DNA of 64,000 nucleotides from DATBLE01 sp963775695 (GTDB lineage: Bacteria > Actinomycetota > Thermoleophilia > Gaiellales > Gaiellaceae). The stretch lies in NCBI GenBank assembly GCA_963775695.1, contig CAVZJU010000012.1:1-64000 (forward strand). The letters run 5' to 3'. Within the stretch, counting starts at the first letter, position 1. Each line of letters opens with the position of its first letter. This document shows positions 1 through 9,248 of this stretch, one piece after another. The translations under genes were made by a program, and so were the position numbers. The notes beneath the pieces were generated by a model. It worked only from the letters and a program-made list of their open reading frames with translations. It ran no database searches and was not told where the DNA came from.

Positions 1-108
1 CTCGCTCACGCTCGGGTCCCAGAGGCGGGCATTGGCGAAGTCGGCCATGTAGGCGAACGCTTCGGCCTGCGGAAGCGCCGACTCGATCGTCGTGACGTAG
101 CGGGCCAT
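1..108 (-). CDS. SRPBCC-family protein, N-terminal part
   Basis: This is an incomplete gene running off the left edge; 36 codons are visible on the minus strand from an ATG at 108. The N-terminus reads MARYVTTIESALPQ followed by AFAYMADFANARLWDP. The pattern of a start strand, then a helix with FxYMADFxNxxxWDP, is typical of SRPBCC/polyketide-cyclase-like lipid-binding proteins. It is transcribed divergently from the lipid-modification operon beginning at 159, and such proteins often accompany that gene set. The ligand and the rest of the fold are not visible. The family call rests on a short stretch, so confidence is moderate. Confidence 0.6.
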   Translation of the reverse strand, partial: MARYVTTIESALPQAEAFAYMADFANARLWDPSVSE

Positions 109-146
109 GTGTCCGAAGCATAGCAAAGGTCTGTTCAGGTATTGTC

Positions 147-152
147 TAAGGT
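147..152 (+). promoter_or_regulatory. -10 box, leaderless start of the lipid operon
   Basis: TAAGGT lies exactly 6 nt before the ATG at 159, so transcription would begin at or next to the start codon. The same spacing recurs at many genes in this window. No clear -35 element is visible. Confidence 0.45.
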
Positions 153-158
153 ATGAAG

Positions 159-1365
159 ATGAAGATCGCAGTGATCGGCACGGGCATCTCGGGCCTGGGA
201 GCGGCGTACGCGCTCTCGAAGGGCCACGAGGTCGAGCTGTTCGAGCGCGACGACCGCGCCGGCGGCCACTCGAACACGGTCGAGCACATGGTCGCCGGCC
301 GGACGCTCCGCGCTCGACACCGGCTTCATCGTCCACAACGAGGACACCTACCCGAACCTGGTCCGCCTCTTCCGCGAGCTCGGCGTGCGCACGCAGCCGT
401 CGGAGATGAGCTTCTCGGTCGCCTGCGACCGGCACGGCCTCGAGTACTCGGGCAGCCGCCCGCCGTTCACGCGGCTGACGCTCGAGATCGCCCGCTTCCT
501 GCGCCTCGGGAGCCGGGCTCTCGACGACCCGCGCTGCGCGGAGTGGAGCCTCTCCCGTTACGTCGCCGAGGAGGGCTACTCGCCGCGGTTCCGGGACCAC
601 TTCCTCGTCCCGCTCTGCGCCGCGCTCTGGTCGACTGCTCCCAGCCAGACGCTCGACTTCCCGCTCGTCTACGCCGTCCGCTTCTTCGCAAACCACGGCA
701 TCCTCGGCTTCCGGCGCCTCCGCTGGAAGACGGTCACCGGCGGCAGCCGGACCTACGTGCGTGCCCTGGAGGAGCGGCTGCGCATCAACCTCTCGACCGA
801 GGTCCGCTCGATCCGCCGCCTCGACGGCGGCGTCGAGCTGCGGCTCGCGGGCGACGAGCTGCGGCGCTTCGACGGCGTCGTCGTCGCGACCCACGCCGAC
901 CAGGCTCTGCGCCTGCTCGAGGATCCGAGCGAGGACGAGCGCCGCCTGCTCGGCGTCTTCGGGACGACCGAGAACGACACCGTCCTCCACACCGACGAGC
1001 GCTTCCTGCCCCGCCGCGTCTCGACCCGCGGCTCATGGAACTACCAGCTCCGCGACTGCGGCTGCGACGACGGCCGCCCGACGATGACCTACTACCTGAA
1101 CAAGCTCCAGCGCCTCGACGAGGACGAGCACTACTGCGTCACGCTCAATCGCACGGCCGAGATCGACCCGGCGCGGATCATCCGCCGCTTCTCCTACCGC
1201 CACCCGCTCGTGACGCTCGAGTCGATGCGCGCCCAGCCCGAACTGCCGCGCCTCAACGGCCCGCGGCGTACCGCCTTCGCCGGCGCCTGGCAGGGCTACT
1301 GCTTCCACGAGGACGGGCTGCGCTCCGGCCTCGCCGCTGCAGCCGCCTTCGGAGCGAGCTGGTGA
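159..1365 (+). pseudogene. FAD-dependent amine-oxidase-like oxidoreductase, frameshifted
   Basis: The N-terminus has the Rossmann dinucleotide motif GTGISGLGAAYAL and the following ERDDRAGGHSNTV, typical of the NAD(P)-binding/FAD amine-oxidase-like family (COG2907). After about residue 50 the reading frame breaks: the continuation ALDTGFIVHNEDTYPNL is one frame ahead, from about position 310, and runs intact to TGA at 1363-1365. Removing one base (or four) in the CTCCGCG tract at 306-312 restores a full-length protein. The downstream half keeps family sequence (SWNYQLRDCG, FHEDGLRSGL near the end). It overlaps the next gene by GTGA, the usual order FAD oxidoreductase, DUF1365, Cfa. The ATG at 159 is preferred over 153 because of the -10 spacing. 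A sequencing error is as likely as true inactivation. Confidence 0.72.
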
Positions 1366-2097
1366 GGTCCGCGCTCTACACCGGCACCGTGATGCACGCG
1401 CGGAAGACGCCGAAGGAGAACGTCTTCCGCTACCGCGTCTGCTTCTACCTGCTCGACCTCGACGAGCTACCCGAACTCGACCGGCGCGTACGCCTGTTCG
1501 GCTGGAATAGACGAGGCGTGGTCAGCCTCCACGACCGGGATCACATGGACGTGCGCGCCTACCTGGCCGAGCACGGGATCGAGTCCGATCGGATCCTGCT
1601 CCTGACGAACCTGCGCGTGCTCGGCTACGTGTTCAACCCGGTCAGCTTCTTCTACTGCTACCAGGGCGGCGAGCTCGCCTGCATCGTCGCCGAGGTCAGC
1701 AACACCTTCGGCGAGCGGCTCCCCTACCTCCTCTCGCCCGCGAACCAGGAGCACGAGCGAGCGCCGGCTCTCGTACCGTCACGACAAGAAGCTGCACGTC
1801 TCGCCGTTCTTCGGCCTCGACCAGAGCTACCAGTGGTGGTTCTCGGAGCCCGGCGAGCAGCTCGACGTGCGGATCGACCTCAGCGAGGGCAGGGCGCGGC
1901 CGTTCTTCGCCACGCTCACCGGGCGTCGGCGGCCGCTGACCGATGCGACCCTCTCCCGCGCGCTGCTCCGCTACCCGCTGATGCCGCTGCAGGTGACGGT
2001 CCTGATCCACCTCCAGGCCGCGAGGCTCTGGCTGAAGCGCGTGCCGTTCTTCCACAAGCCGCCGTTCGTACCCGGCGAGGGATCGGTGAAGAGGTGA
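1362..2097 (+). pseudogene. DUF1365 family protein, frameshifted by a 4-bp duplication
   Basis: The GTG at 1362 overlaps the stop of the previous gene. The N-terminal half (YTGTVMHARKTPKENVFRYR, NLRVLGYVFNPVSFFYCY) is characteristic of DUF1365, a family of unknown function found next to cyclopropane-fatty-acid synthases. The frame is lost at 1755-1763, where GAGC is present twice in tandem; deleting one copy gives HERRLSYRHDKK and joins to the rest of the domain (LHVSPFFGLDQSYQWWF), ending with TGA at 2095-2097. A short tandem duplication resembles a real replication-slippage mutation more than a typical homopolymer read error. The stop overlaps the GTG start of the next gene. Confidence 0.72.
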
Positions 2098-3308
2098 CCG
2101 AGGTGCTGCGCGAGCTCCCCGCCGGCCGCCGGATCGGGGCCCGCCTCGCCGAGAGCGCCGCGATCCGCGCGCTCGGCCGGATCGAGCACGGCGCGCTCGA
2201 GCTGCGGCTCCCGGGCGGACGCGTGTACCGGGCCGGGACGGGCGACCCGATCGTCGTCACCGTCACCTCGAACGACGTCTTCCGCCGGCTCGCGCGCTCT
2301 CCCGGCCTCGGCTTCGGCGAGTCGTACGCCGCCGGCGACTGGCACACCGACGACCTGCCCGGCCTGATCGCGCTCGTCGTTCGCAACCTCGAGACGTGGC
2401 GCGCCGGCTCGCGCCTCGCGCGGCTCGACCGCCACCGTCCCCACGTCTCCCCGCGGCAGGGCCTGCGCAAGGCCCGGGCGAACATCCAGTACCACTACGA
2501 CCTCGGCAACGACCTCTACCGACTCTTCCTCGACGAGTCGATGACCTACTCCTGCGCGCTATGGGAGGAGGGCGACACGCTCGAGCAGGCTCAGGAGCGG
2601 AAGCTGCGGGCGATCTGCGACAAGCTCCGCCTGAGCCCCCGCGACCACGTGCTCGAGATCGGCTGCGGCTGGGGCAGCTTCGCGCTGATGGCAGCCGGCG
2701 AGTACGGGGCGCGGGTCACCGGCGTCACGCTCTCCCAGCAGCAGCTCGAGCTCGCCCGCGAGCGCGTCGCGGCAGCCGGCATCGCCGACCGCGTCGAGAT
2801 CCGCCTCCAGGACTACCGCACGCTCGAGGGACAGTTCTCGAAGATCGCCTCGATCGAGATGCTCGAGGCGATCGGCTACGCGCAGTACCCGACCTTCTTC
2901 GCGGCGTGCGACCGGCTGCTCGCTCCCGGCGGCCTGGCTGCGATCCAGGTGATCGGGATGCCCGACCAGCGCTTCGAGCGCTACCGGCGCAAGGAGGACT
3001 GGATCCAGCGCTACATCTTCCCCGGCTCGCTGCTGCCGTCGCTCGAGGCGCTGCAGACGGCGATGAGCCGCGCCTCGGGCCTGATGGTGGTCGGGCTCGA
3101 GGAGATCGGGCCGCACTACGCGGACACGCTGAAGGCGTGGCGCGAGCGGTTCTTCGCGAGCCTCCCCGAGGTGCGCGCGCTCGGCTTCGACGACCGCTTC
3201 GTCCGGATCTGGGACTTCTACCTCGCCTCCTGTGAGGCGCTGTTCAGGACGCGCGCGATCCGCGACATGCAGCTCGTCCTCGGCCGACCGTTCGAGGAAC
3301 CCGCATGA
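2094..3308 (+). CDS. cfa: Cyclopropane-fatty-acyl-phospholipid synthase
   Basis: This 404-residue SAM-dependent methyltransferase is the only gene of the operon with an unbroken frame. The SAM-binding motif VLEIGCGWGSFALMA is at about residues 186-200. It is preceded by NIQYHYDLGNDLYRLFLDESMTYSCALW, the signature of the Cfa/mycolic-acid cyclopropane synthase family, and followed by EMLEAIGYAQYPTFF and YIFPGSLLPS. Such enzymes transfer a methylene group to the double bond of membrane phospholipid acyl chains. The GTG start at 2094 overlaps the DUF1365 stop, and its own stop overlaps the desaturase ATG at 3305. Co-occurrence with COG2907 and DUF1365 is a known arrangement in bacteria. The exact product (cyclopropane or another methylated acyl chain) cannot be told from sequence. 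Confidence 0.9.
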   Translation: MTEVLRELPAGRRIGARLAESAAIRALGRIEHGALELRLPGGRVYRAGTGDPIVVTVTSNDVFRRLARSPGLGFGESYAAGDWHTDDLPGLIALVVRNLETWRAGSRLARLDRHRPHVSPRQGLRKARANIQYHYDLGNDLYRLFLDESMTYSCALWEEGDTLEQAQERKLRAICDKLRLSPRDHVLEIGCGWGSFALMAAGEYGARVTGVTLSQQQLELARERVAAAGIADRVEIRLQDYRTLEGQFSKIASIEMLEAIGYAQYPTFFAACDRLLAPGGLAAIQVIGMPDQRFERYRRKEDWIQRYIFPGSLLPSLEALQTAMSRASGLMVVGLEEIGPHYADTLKAWRERFFASLPEVRALGFDDRFVRIWDFYLASCEALFRTRAIRDMQLVLGRPFEEPA

Positions 3309-4226
3309 CGAGGATCAAGACCGTCCGAGAGCGGACGAGCGTCCCGAGCCAGCTCGCCGGGATCGTGGCCGTCGTCGTGCCGCCGCTCGGGCTCGTCGCC
3401 GCCGTCTGGCTGCTCTGGGACCGCGGAGTGCGCCCGGTCGACCTCGTGCTGCTCGCGGGGTTCTACGTCGCCTGCGGGCTGGGGATCACCGTCGGCTTCC
3501 ACCGGCTCTTCACGCACAAGAGCTTCGAGACGAGCGCGCCGCTCCGTGCCTTGTGGGCGATTCTCGGGAGCATGGCGATGCAGGGGCCGGTCACCCAGTG
3601 GGTCACCGACCACCGCAAGCACCACGCGCTCTCCGACCGGCCGGGCGACCCGCACTCACCGCACGCCGGGCACGGCGACTCCCTCGCCGAGCACATCCTC
3701 GGCCTGTGGCACTCGCATGTCGGCTGGCTCTTCTCGACCAAGGGCCTCGAGCGCGGCGTCGAGTACGGCCGCGACCTGTACGAGGACCGGCTCGTGCGGA
3801 GCGATCGACCGTCTCTACCTGCTCTGGGTCGCGCTGACGCTCGGACTTCCGTTCCTCGCCGGATACCTCGTCGGCGGAAGCTGGCAGCGGGGCCTCGAGG
3901 CGATGGTCTGGGCCGGCCTCGTTCGGATCTTCCTCTTCCAGCACGTGACCTTCTCGATCAACTCGATCTGCCACTTCTTCGGCGAGCAGCCGTTCCGCAC
4001 CCGCGACGAGAGCCGCAACGTCTGGCTGCTGGCGATCCCGTCGTTCGGCGAGTCGTGGCACAACGGGCACCACGCCTTCCCGGCCTCGGCAGTGCACGGC
4101 CTCGAGCCCGGCCAGCTCGACATCTCGGCGCTCGTGATCCGTGGCATGGAGAAGCTCCGCCTCGCGACCGAGGTCAGGCGCCCCGACTCACAGCAGATAG
4201 AGCGACGGCGAGTCGTGGCCGAATGA
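3305..4226 (+). pseudogene. Acyl-CoA/fatty-acid desaturase, frameshifted
   Basis: This is a membrane di-iron desaturase of the delta-9 type. Histidine boxes HRLFTH and HRKHH lie in the first part, and the third box HNGHH (in SFGESWHNGHHAFPASAVHG) in the second. The two parts are in different frames: the first runs in frame from the ATG at 3305 to about 3797, the second from about 3800 to TGA at 4224-4226. Removing one base in GTGCGGAGCG (3795-3804) restores RLVRAIDRLYLLWVAL. Hydrophobic segments flank the boxes as expected. It overlaps Cfa by ATGA and the following MFS gene by ATGA. The desaturase would supply the double bonds that Cfa modifies. Real inactivation and sequence error are both possible. 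Confidence 0.72.
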
Positions 4227-5877
4227 CCCCGCCGCACGGACATTGCGCGCCGGCGAGCGAGCGGAGGGCACGGGATGAGCGCCTGACCCCGGCGACGACC
4301 GGCCGCAACCGTTGGCTCGCCCTTGTCGCGCTGACGATCGGCGTGGCGATGATCATCGTCGACGCGACGATCGTCAATGTCGCGATTCCGTCGATCATCC
4401 GCGACCTCCACATCGGGATCACCCAGGCCGAATGGGCGAACTCGATCTACTCGCTGGTCTTCGCTGCACTCCTGATCAGCGTCGGCCGCATCGGCGACGT
4501 GACCGGGCGTCGTCGCGTGTTCATCTCGGGCCTCCTGGTCTTCCTCGGCGCGAGCCTGATCACCGCGCTCGCGCCCTCGGGAACCGTCCTCCTCGCCGGC
4601 CGCTTCCTCCAGGGGGTCGGCGGCGCGCTGATTCTCCCGTCGACGCTCTCGATAGTGAACGCGACGTTCCGCGGGCGCGAGCGGGCGATCGCTTTCGGGA
4701 TCTGGGGGTCGGTGATCGGCGGGATGGCGGCGCTCGGCCCGCTCGCCGGCGGCTGGTTCGTCACCAACCTGAGCTGGCGCTGGGCCTTCTACGTCAATCT
4801 GCCGATCGGAGCGCTCGCGCTCGCCGGCGCCCTGCTCTTCGTCGGCGAGAGCCGCGATCCGGACGCACGGCCGGGATTCGATCCACCCGGTGTCGTGCTG
4901 TCGACCATCGGCTTCCTCGGCGTCGTCTTCGGGCTGATCGAGGGGCAGACCTACGGCTGGTGGACCGCCCAGCGGGACTTCCTCGGCCTCTCACCCGGCG
5001 GGCTGTCCGTGATCCCGTTCGCGTTCGCGCTCGGCGTGCTCTCGCTCGCAGGCTTCGTCCTCGTCGAGCGGCGGCGCGCGCTCGCGGGACGTCCGGTTCT
5101 CGTCGACTTCTCGCTCTTCCGGATCCCGACCTTCCGCTACGGCAACGTCGCAGTCCTGATCGTCGGGCTCGGCGAGCTCGGGCTCGTCTTCGTGATCCCG
5201 CTCTTCCTGCAGTCGGTGCTCGGGCTGTCGGCCTTCGACACCGGGCTCGTGCTGACCGCCCTCGCCGCAGGAGCATTCCTCGCCGGCGGGCTGGCGGCGC
5301 CTCTCACCCGCCGAATCGGGCCGCACCGGGTCGTGCAGCTCGGTCTCGCGATCGAGGTCGTCGGCATCGTCGCCGTCGGCCTCACATTCTCCGCCGACCG
5401 CCCCGCCTGGCAGTTCTGCCCGCAGCTCTTCGTCTACGGGATCGGCGTCGGCTTCGCGACCGCGCAGCTGACGAGCCTCATCCTCGCCGACGTGCCCCGC
5501 GCCCAGTCCGGAGAGGGATCGGGGATCCAGAGCACCTCGAGGCAGGTCGGCTCCGCGCTCGGGATCGCGATCCTCGGCACCGCGCTCACGACCGGGCTCG
5601 CCTCCGGCACCCGCCAGCGCCTCGAGGCAGTCCCTCGATCCCGCCTCCGCAGCGCGCGGCGATCACGGCCGCCGTCGAGCGAAGCGGCGGCGCGGTGCTG
5701 CCCGCCTTCCGCCGCTCGCCACAACTCCAGCCTGCGGTCGCACCGGTCGAGGAGGCGTTCGTCGCGAGCGCACGACGAGCCGCCTTCATCGCCGCCGCGT
5801 TCGTCCTGGTCGGGCTCGCCGCCGCCTTCCGGCTCCGGCCCGGTCGGCAAGATGAGCCCGAGCCGGGGCCAACCTAG
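4223..5877 (+). pseudogene. MFS transporter, DHA2 (EmrB/QacA) type, frameshifted near the C-terminus
   Basis: The start overlaps the desaturase stop (ATGA at 4223). The first membrane helix region (WLALVALTIGVAMIIVDATIVNVAIPSI) and motif A region (ISVGRIGDVTGRRRVF) identify a 14-helix drug/proton antiporter of the DHA2 family. The frame changes at about 5630, after RQRLEAV: the family-like C-terminal tail (PQRAAITAAVERSGGAVLPAF, then a last helix) is read one base back and ends with TAG at 5875-5877. One missing base near 5628-5634 explains it. The substrate is unknown. Because it is joined to the lipid operon by overlap, it is probably co-transcribed with it. Confidence 0.7.
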
Positions 5878-5922
5878 ACTCAGAGCAGCGTGAGCCCTGT
5901 AGCGACGCGAAGTCGTGATCAA

Positions 5923-6366
5923 TCAGCCGCGCGTTGCCGCTGCGAGCCCGAGGGCAACTGCGTCCTCGGCGACGGCCACGGCCAGCGGCGGGAGATGCGT
6001 TCCGGCCATGACGCGCAGGTCGTGACCAACCCGTGCGGCTACGAGTGCCATCGTGCCGGAAGCGAGCACATTCGGCAGGACAGGTCTGTTGTTGCCGCGT
6101 GCCAGGACGACGGCGGCCGCACCCGCGAGCGCCACACGTGCGGAGAGACCACCGGTTTCGAGGCGTGAAGGCGTCCTCGGCAGCTTGTCGATAACCAATT
6201 CGGCTGCGACAGCGACACGCGCAGCAGTACGAGCCTGCGGACGCATCAGCGCCGGGGGCAAGCCTTGGGCGCGTCCGTCGATCAACGCGGCCATTGCCGC
6301 CGTCGACCGCAATCCGGTCGCTGCACCTGCGACGACCGCCCGCGAGAGAATTCCTCGAGGCCGCAT
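5923..6366 (-). CDS. DUF4126-like membrane protein
   Basis: This protein of about 147 residues has four hydrophobic stretches and the segment ELVIDKLPRTPSR, which resembles the D-KLP-TPSR motif of the DUF4126 family of small integral membrane proteins of unknown function. The start was set at the ATG at 6366; a TTG up to 6417 is also open. It converges on the MFS gene upstream. The surrounding DNA is poor in genes, so this may be a survivor in a decaying stretch. The family assignment is from motif memory. Confidence 0.5.
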   Translation of the reverse strand: MRPRGILSRAVVAGAATGLRSTAAMAALIDGRAQGLPPALMRPQARTAARVAVAAELVIDKLPRTPSRLETGGLSARVALAGAAAVVLARGNNRPVLPNVLASGTMALVAARVGHDLRVMAGTHLPPLAVAVAEDAVALGLAAATRG

Positions 6367-6790
6367 CACCGGCCGATCGGCATCATCGGGTACGGTCACG
6401 CGACTCAACGCCCCCAACCGGAGTCAGCCGTCCTCGATCAGTTGCTGCCTCGGGAGCCTCCACTTGGTGGTCGTGCGGCTGCGAGCTTGGTTCCTCGCTC
6501 ACACTCGGAGTATCCCGCAGGCGGGCGACTCTCCTGGCGCCAATGCTGCCCGAGCGCCTGCCGAGTCGCCTCAGCGCGCGCCGCGAACTGCTCCCAGCGC
6601 AGACGAGCTCCGGGGATGCCCAGCTGCCTGAAGCCGGCGTCGAGCGCCTTTGTCAGGTCTGGCAACCGCAGGCTGGACAGGCTCGACTCTGGGCGCCGCC
6701 TTTGCGGTGACGCACCGATGACGCACGACGGTGCTGAACGTGACCATCCGTGACCATCGCTGACCAGGTGAAAACGGCTTGAACAAACAG
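6367..6790. other. Gene-poor stretch with no recognisable gene
   Basis: Short open frames exist on both strands, but none shows a family motif or consistent codon bias. A 10-bp direct repeat (CGTGACCATC twice in tandem, about 6740-6759) is followed by a partial third unit. The stretch lies directly downstream of the truncated tRNA-Thr, a position where integrase genes often sit, but no recombinase motif is readable. Confidence 0.4.
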
Positions 6791-6817
6791 AAACGGCTCC
6801 GTTGAGCGGAGCCGTTT
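6791..6817 (-). terminator. Strong hairpin terminator after the tRNA-Thr fragment
   Basis: A perfect 11-bp stem (AAACGGCTCCG at 6791-6801 with CGGAGCCGTTT at 6807-6817) encloses a 5-nt loop. Read on the minus strand it ends in a T-rich run (TTTCTGTTTGTT). It directly abuts the tRNA fragment. Confidence 0.75.
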
Positions 6818-6860
6818 CCTCATTACGAGTGAAGTGCTCTACCAGCTGAGCTACGTCGGC
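6818..6860 (-). tRNA. Truncated tRNA-Thr(CGU), 5' half only
   Basis: On the minus strand the 5' half of a tRNA is complete: a 7-nt acceptor strand GCCGACG, TA, D-arm GCTC/GAGC around a loop with GG, then anticodon stem CTTCA/TGAGG around the loop CTCGTAA, which gives anticodon CGU with U33 and A37. The variable loop, T-arm and 3' acceptor strand are absent; the terminator hairpin follows at once. The gene cannot give a functional tRNA as read. A deletion removed the 3' half or the assembly is collapsed here. No displaced 3' half was found elsewhere in the window. Confidence 0.7.
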
Positions 6861-7291
6861 GAAACGCCTACTGTAGCCGGTTCGCGGGCGCGCCTTTGGT
6901 GTCGAGAGGGCGTGTGGCGAGCAGATGTGGCGAGCAGTCGCTGTCGAGCAGAAATCGGGGCGGCGACGCGGAACCAGGCGGGCTTCATCTACGTGTCGTG
7001 GAAGGACGGCGTCGGGTACATGACTACTGTGGCGTGACCCCCTGAGCGGCAAGTAGGGCCTCCAGCAAATGCCACGGCCGGACGGATCCAGCGCCCCAAG
7101 AAGGCAAGGCCCCGCCGGTCTGAGTCACACGGCGGAGTCCCAACTTTCAGGGGGGAGGTGGTGCCCCGGTGACCGGAGCGACCCGGGTCAGATCACCAGA
7201 GGCCAGTGTGACGTGTGCAGAGCGTGGTGTGGACGAGCTTGTGAGGGGGCGTGGAACCAGGGCACGCGGGCCGGTGTACTTCCGTGCAGAG
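6861..7291. other. Intergenic stretch without a recognisable gene
   Basis: This stretch lies upstream of the tRNA fragment and before the secreted-protein gene. Short frames on the plus strand lack family motifs. A G-run with AGGGGGGAGG at about 7148-7157 may only be a chance purine tract. Nothing else is supported. Confidence 0.4.
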
Positions 7292-7870
7292 ATGAAGGCT
7301 CGTGTGGTACTGGCGACCGCTGCCGTAGCGACTGCAGCCGCGGCGGTCGCGGGCGCGCCTGTCTTGGCGGATATTGCGCTGCCACCGAAGCATTCGGGCA
7401 CTGCGGTCGAGAGCTGCGCGACTCAGTCCGGCGCGGAGTTCCCCCACGCCTTCACGAGTCGTCGCAACCTCGTGGTTGGCCCGCTGTCGCTGATTGGAGC
7501 CGGTGGGTCACCTGCCTTCGTCTGGAACTCTCGCGGGACGGAGGGCTTTCAGACGTTCCCCCTGCTCGTCAGAGAGGGCCACCGGGTGAAGCTGGAGCTG
7601 TCCCCGAAGATCCACGGTGGCGCCGGATTTGCCTACGGCCCTCTGCCGCAGGGGGAGACCTACTTGCGCGATACCTATCGAGTCGTGACCTTCGTCGCGT
7701 GCAAGCGGAAACAGCACTCATCGAGTAGCGCCGACGGACAGCCGGTCACGTTCTGGTCGGGGAGCGTCCTCGCTCGGTCACCGCGATGCGTTCCACTTCT
7801 CGTCTGGGTGGATGGCGAGCGCGTCCCTCGTCGGGCCCTCATCCGACTCGGCGTCCCCCGCTGCGGCTAA
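7292..7870 (+). CDS. Secreted protein of unknown function
   Basis: The product is about 192 residues if translation starts at the ATG at 7292, which begins a clear signal peptide (MKARVVLATAAVATAAAAVAGAPVLA). An upstream in-frame start at 7169 would bury the signal sequence and is rejected. The mature part has two to four cysteines (ESCATQ, FVACKRK, SPRCVPL, VPRCG at the end), which could form disulphides, and segments such as GFQTFPLLVREGHRVKLEL that look beta-rich. No known domain is recognised. It stands alone between the tRNA fragment and the broken DUF2283 gene. Confidence 0.6.
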   Translation: MKARVVLATAAVATAAAAVAGAPVLADIALPPKHSGTAVESCATQSGAEFPHAFTSRRNLVVGPLSLIGAGGSPAFVWNSRGTEGFQTFPLLVREGHRVKLELSPKIHGGAGFAYGPLPQGETYLRDTYRVVTFVACKRKQHSSSSADGQPVTFWSGSVLARSPRCVPLLVWVDGERVPRRALIRLGVPRCG

Positions 7871-7962
7871 AAGGAGCGGACTGCCGTGTGTACCGTCCAG
7901 TACCACCCACGCGCGGGACTCCGATGGTTCAGGGGAGTGGCACTTCCGGATCGGGTCGGCCA

Positions 7963-7968
7963 TAGGAT
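7963..7968 (+). promoter_or_regulatory. -10 box, leaderless start of the DUF2283 gene
   Basis: TAGGAT lies exactly 6 nt before the ATG at 7975. It has survived although the gene it serves is broken. Confidence 0.5.
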
Positions 7969-7974
7969 CGCGCC

Positions 7975-8116
7975 ATGGCGATCCGCGTCAGGTACAGCGC
8001 CGTGGCCGATGCGGCGTACATCTACCTCGTCCCCATAGGGCCAGGCGAAGCCGTACGGACAAGCCGGTGTAGACGAGAACCCCAACATCAACCTCGACTG
8101 CGTCGGCCCCGCTTGA
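7975..8116 (+). pseudogene. DUF2283 family protein, frameshifted and truncated
   Basis: The start MAIRVRYSAVADAAYIYL matches the beginning of DUF2283 domains, small proteins of about 60-70 residues with unknown function. After about residue 28 the family continuation VDENPNINLDCVG is found one frame ahead, from 8069, and stops at TGA 8114-8116. The usual C-terminal strand (glycine then LxGIEIL-like) is missing. The gene has therefore both a frameshift near 8050-8068 and a lost 3' end. It fits the decayed character of 6-8.3 kb. Confidence 0.55.
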
Positions 8117-8288
8117 TCAGCCCGACGCATTTGTTGATTCGAGTGTCGGATCGAGACGGGCGGATTTCCGTTTGCACAGCCCGGACCCGTTCGTGAAGCA
8201 TCGGATCCACGATGGCCGAGTCGGCCGAACCAGACAGCGCGCGCCAACCGGGGCCTCGCTCGCTCGTCTCACCCTGGAGAGAGCTTCC

Positions 8289-9239
8289 GTGATTGCATCG
8301 AGCCAGTGGGCCGGACTCGAGTTGCGTCATCTGATCACGCTCGAGGCCGTGGCAAGACATCGCTCCTTCCGGAAGGCTGCCCGCTGCCTGAACTACACCC
8401 AGTCGGGGATCAGCCAGCAGGTAGCCGCGCTCGAGCGCATCGTCGGCGAGCGGCTGATCGAGCGGCCCGGCGGCTCGAGGCCCGTGGGGCTGACCGATGC
8501 AGGCGAGATCGTCCTCCGCCACGCCGAGGCGATCTTCCACGAGATCACCGCAGCGCAGGCGGACGTGGGCATGCTCACGCGCGGCACAGCGGGTGTGCTC
8601 AGGGTCGGCGCGTTCCAGAGCGTCAGTGCCGAGCTCGTCCCGGAGCTGATCCGCCGCCTCCCGGACGCCCAGCCGGGCCTGTCGGTCGACCTCGTGCAGA
8701 CGACGGCCGACACGGAGCTCTTCGCCCTGCTCGAAGAGGGCAGGCTCGATGTCACCTTCGCGATCCTGCCGCTCCCGCAGGGCCCGTTCGAGGCGGTCGA
8801 GCTGTTCGCCGACCCGATCGTGCTGATGGTCTCGACGAGCTCACCGCTCGCCCGCCGTCGCGAGCCGGTCGGCCTGGAGGAGCTGGCCGGACTGCCCCTG
8901 ATCACCTCGCACGACGGCCGCTATCTGAACGGGTTCGAGACGCGGATGCACGAGCGGGGCTACGAACCGGACGTCGTGCTCCGCACGGACGACAACGGGA
9001 CGCTGTACGGGCTGATCGCCGGCGGGGTCGGCGCGGCCGTCGGCACGCAGCTGGTCGCGGACGGCGCCAAGGGCAGCGTCGCCACCCTGGAGATCGAGGA
9101 GCCGCTCCCGCCGAGGCGGATCGCACTCGCCTGGCGGCGGGACCGCGAGTTTCCGCCCCGGCACGAGGCGTTCCTCGAGCTCGTCCGTTCCGTCTGCCGG
9201 GACCTCGGGCTCGAGCCGACGGCGGCCGCGGCCGCCTGA
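8289..9239 (+). CDS. LysR-family transcriptional regulator
   Basis: The 316-residue product has an N-terminal winged helix-turn-helix (LRHLITLEAVARHRSFRKAA, then NYTQSGISQQVAALER) at about residues 10-70 and a periplasmic-binding-like effector domain after residue 90 (LRVGAFQSVSAELVPELIRR). The GTG at 8289 is chosen because GGAGAGAG lies just upstream and the protein then starts right before the HTH; longer in-frame starts from 8172 add a non-homologous leader. LysR proteins usually control a divergent or adjacent gene, but the upstream neighbour is degenerate and the downstream gene is on the other strand, so the target is unclear. Confidence 0.88.
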   Translation: MIASSQWAGLELRHLITLEAVARHRSFRKAARCLNYTQSGISQQVAALERIVGERLIERPGGSRPVGLTDAGEIVLRHAEAIFHEITAAQADVGMLTRGTAGVLRVGAFQSVSAELVPELIRRLPDAQPGLSVDLVQTTADTELFALLEEGRLDVTFAILPLPQGPFEAVELFADPIVLMVSTSSPLARRREPVGLEELAGLPLITSHDGRYLNGFETRMHERGYEPDVVLRTDDNGTLYGLIAGGVGAAVGTQLVADGAKGSVATLEIEEPLPPRRIALAWRRDREFPPRHEAFLELVRSVCRDLGLEPTAAAAA

Positions 9240-9248
9240 CCCGGCGCG

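Noticed and set aside
153..3308. One 1051-codon protein fusing FAD oxidoreductase, DUF1365 and cyclopropane synthase
   Set aside because: The reading is continuous only because two frameshifted genes and Cfa share a frame; the middle segments are nonsense, and gene overlaps (GTGA) mark true boundaries.
3305..5893. A desaturase-MFS fusion protein
   Set aside because: The frame continues past the desaturase frameshift by chance; desaturase and MFS are separated by an ATGA overlap at 4223-4226 in the proper frames.
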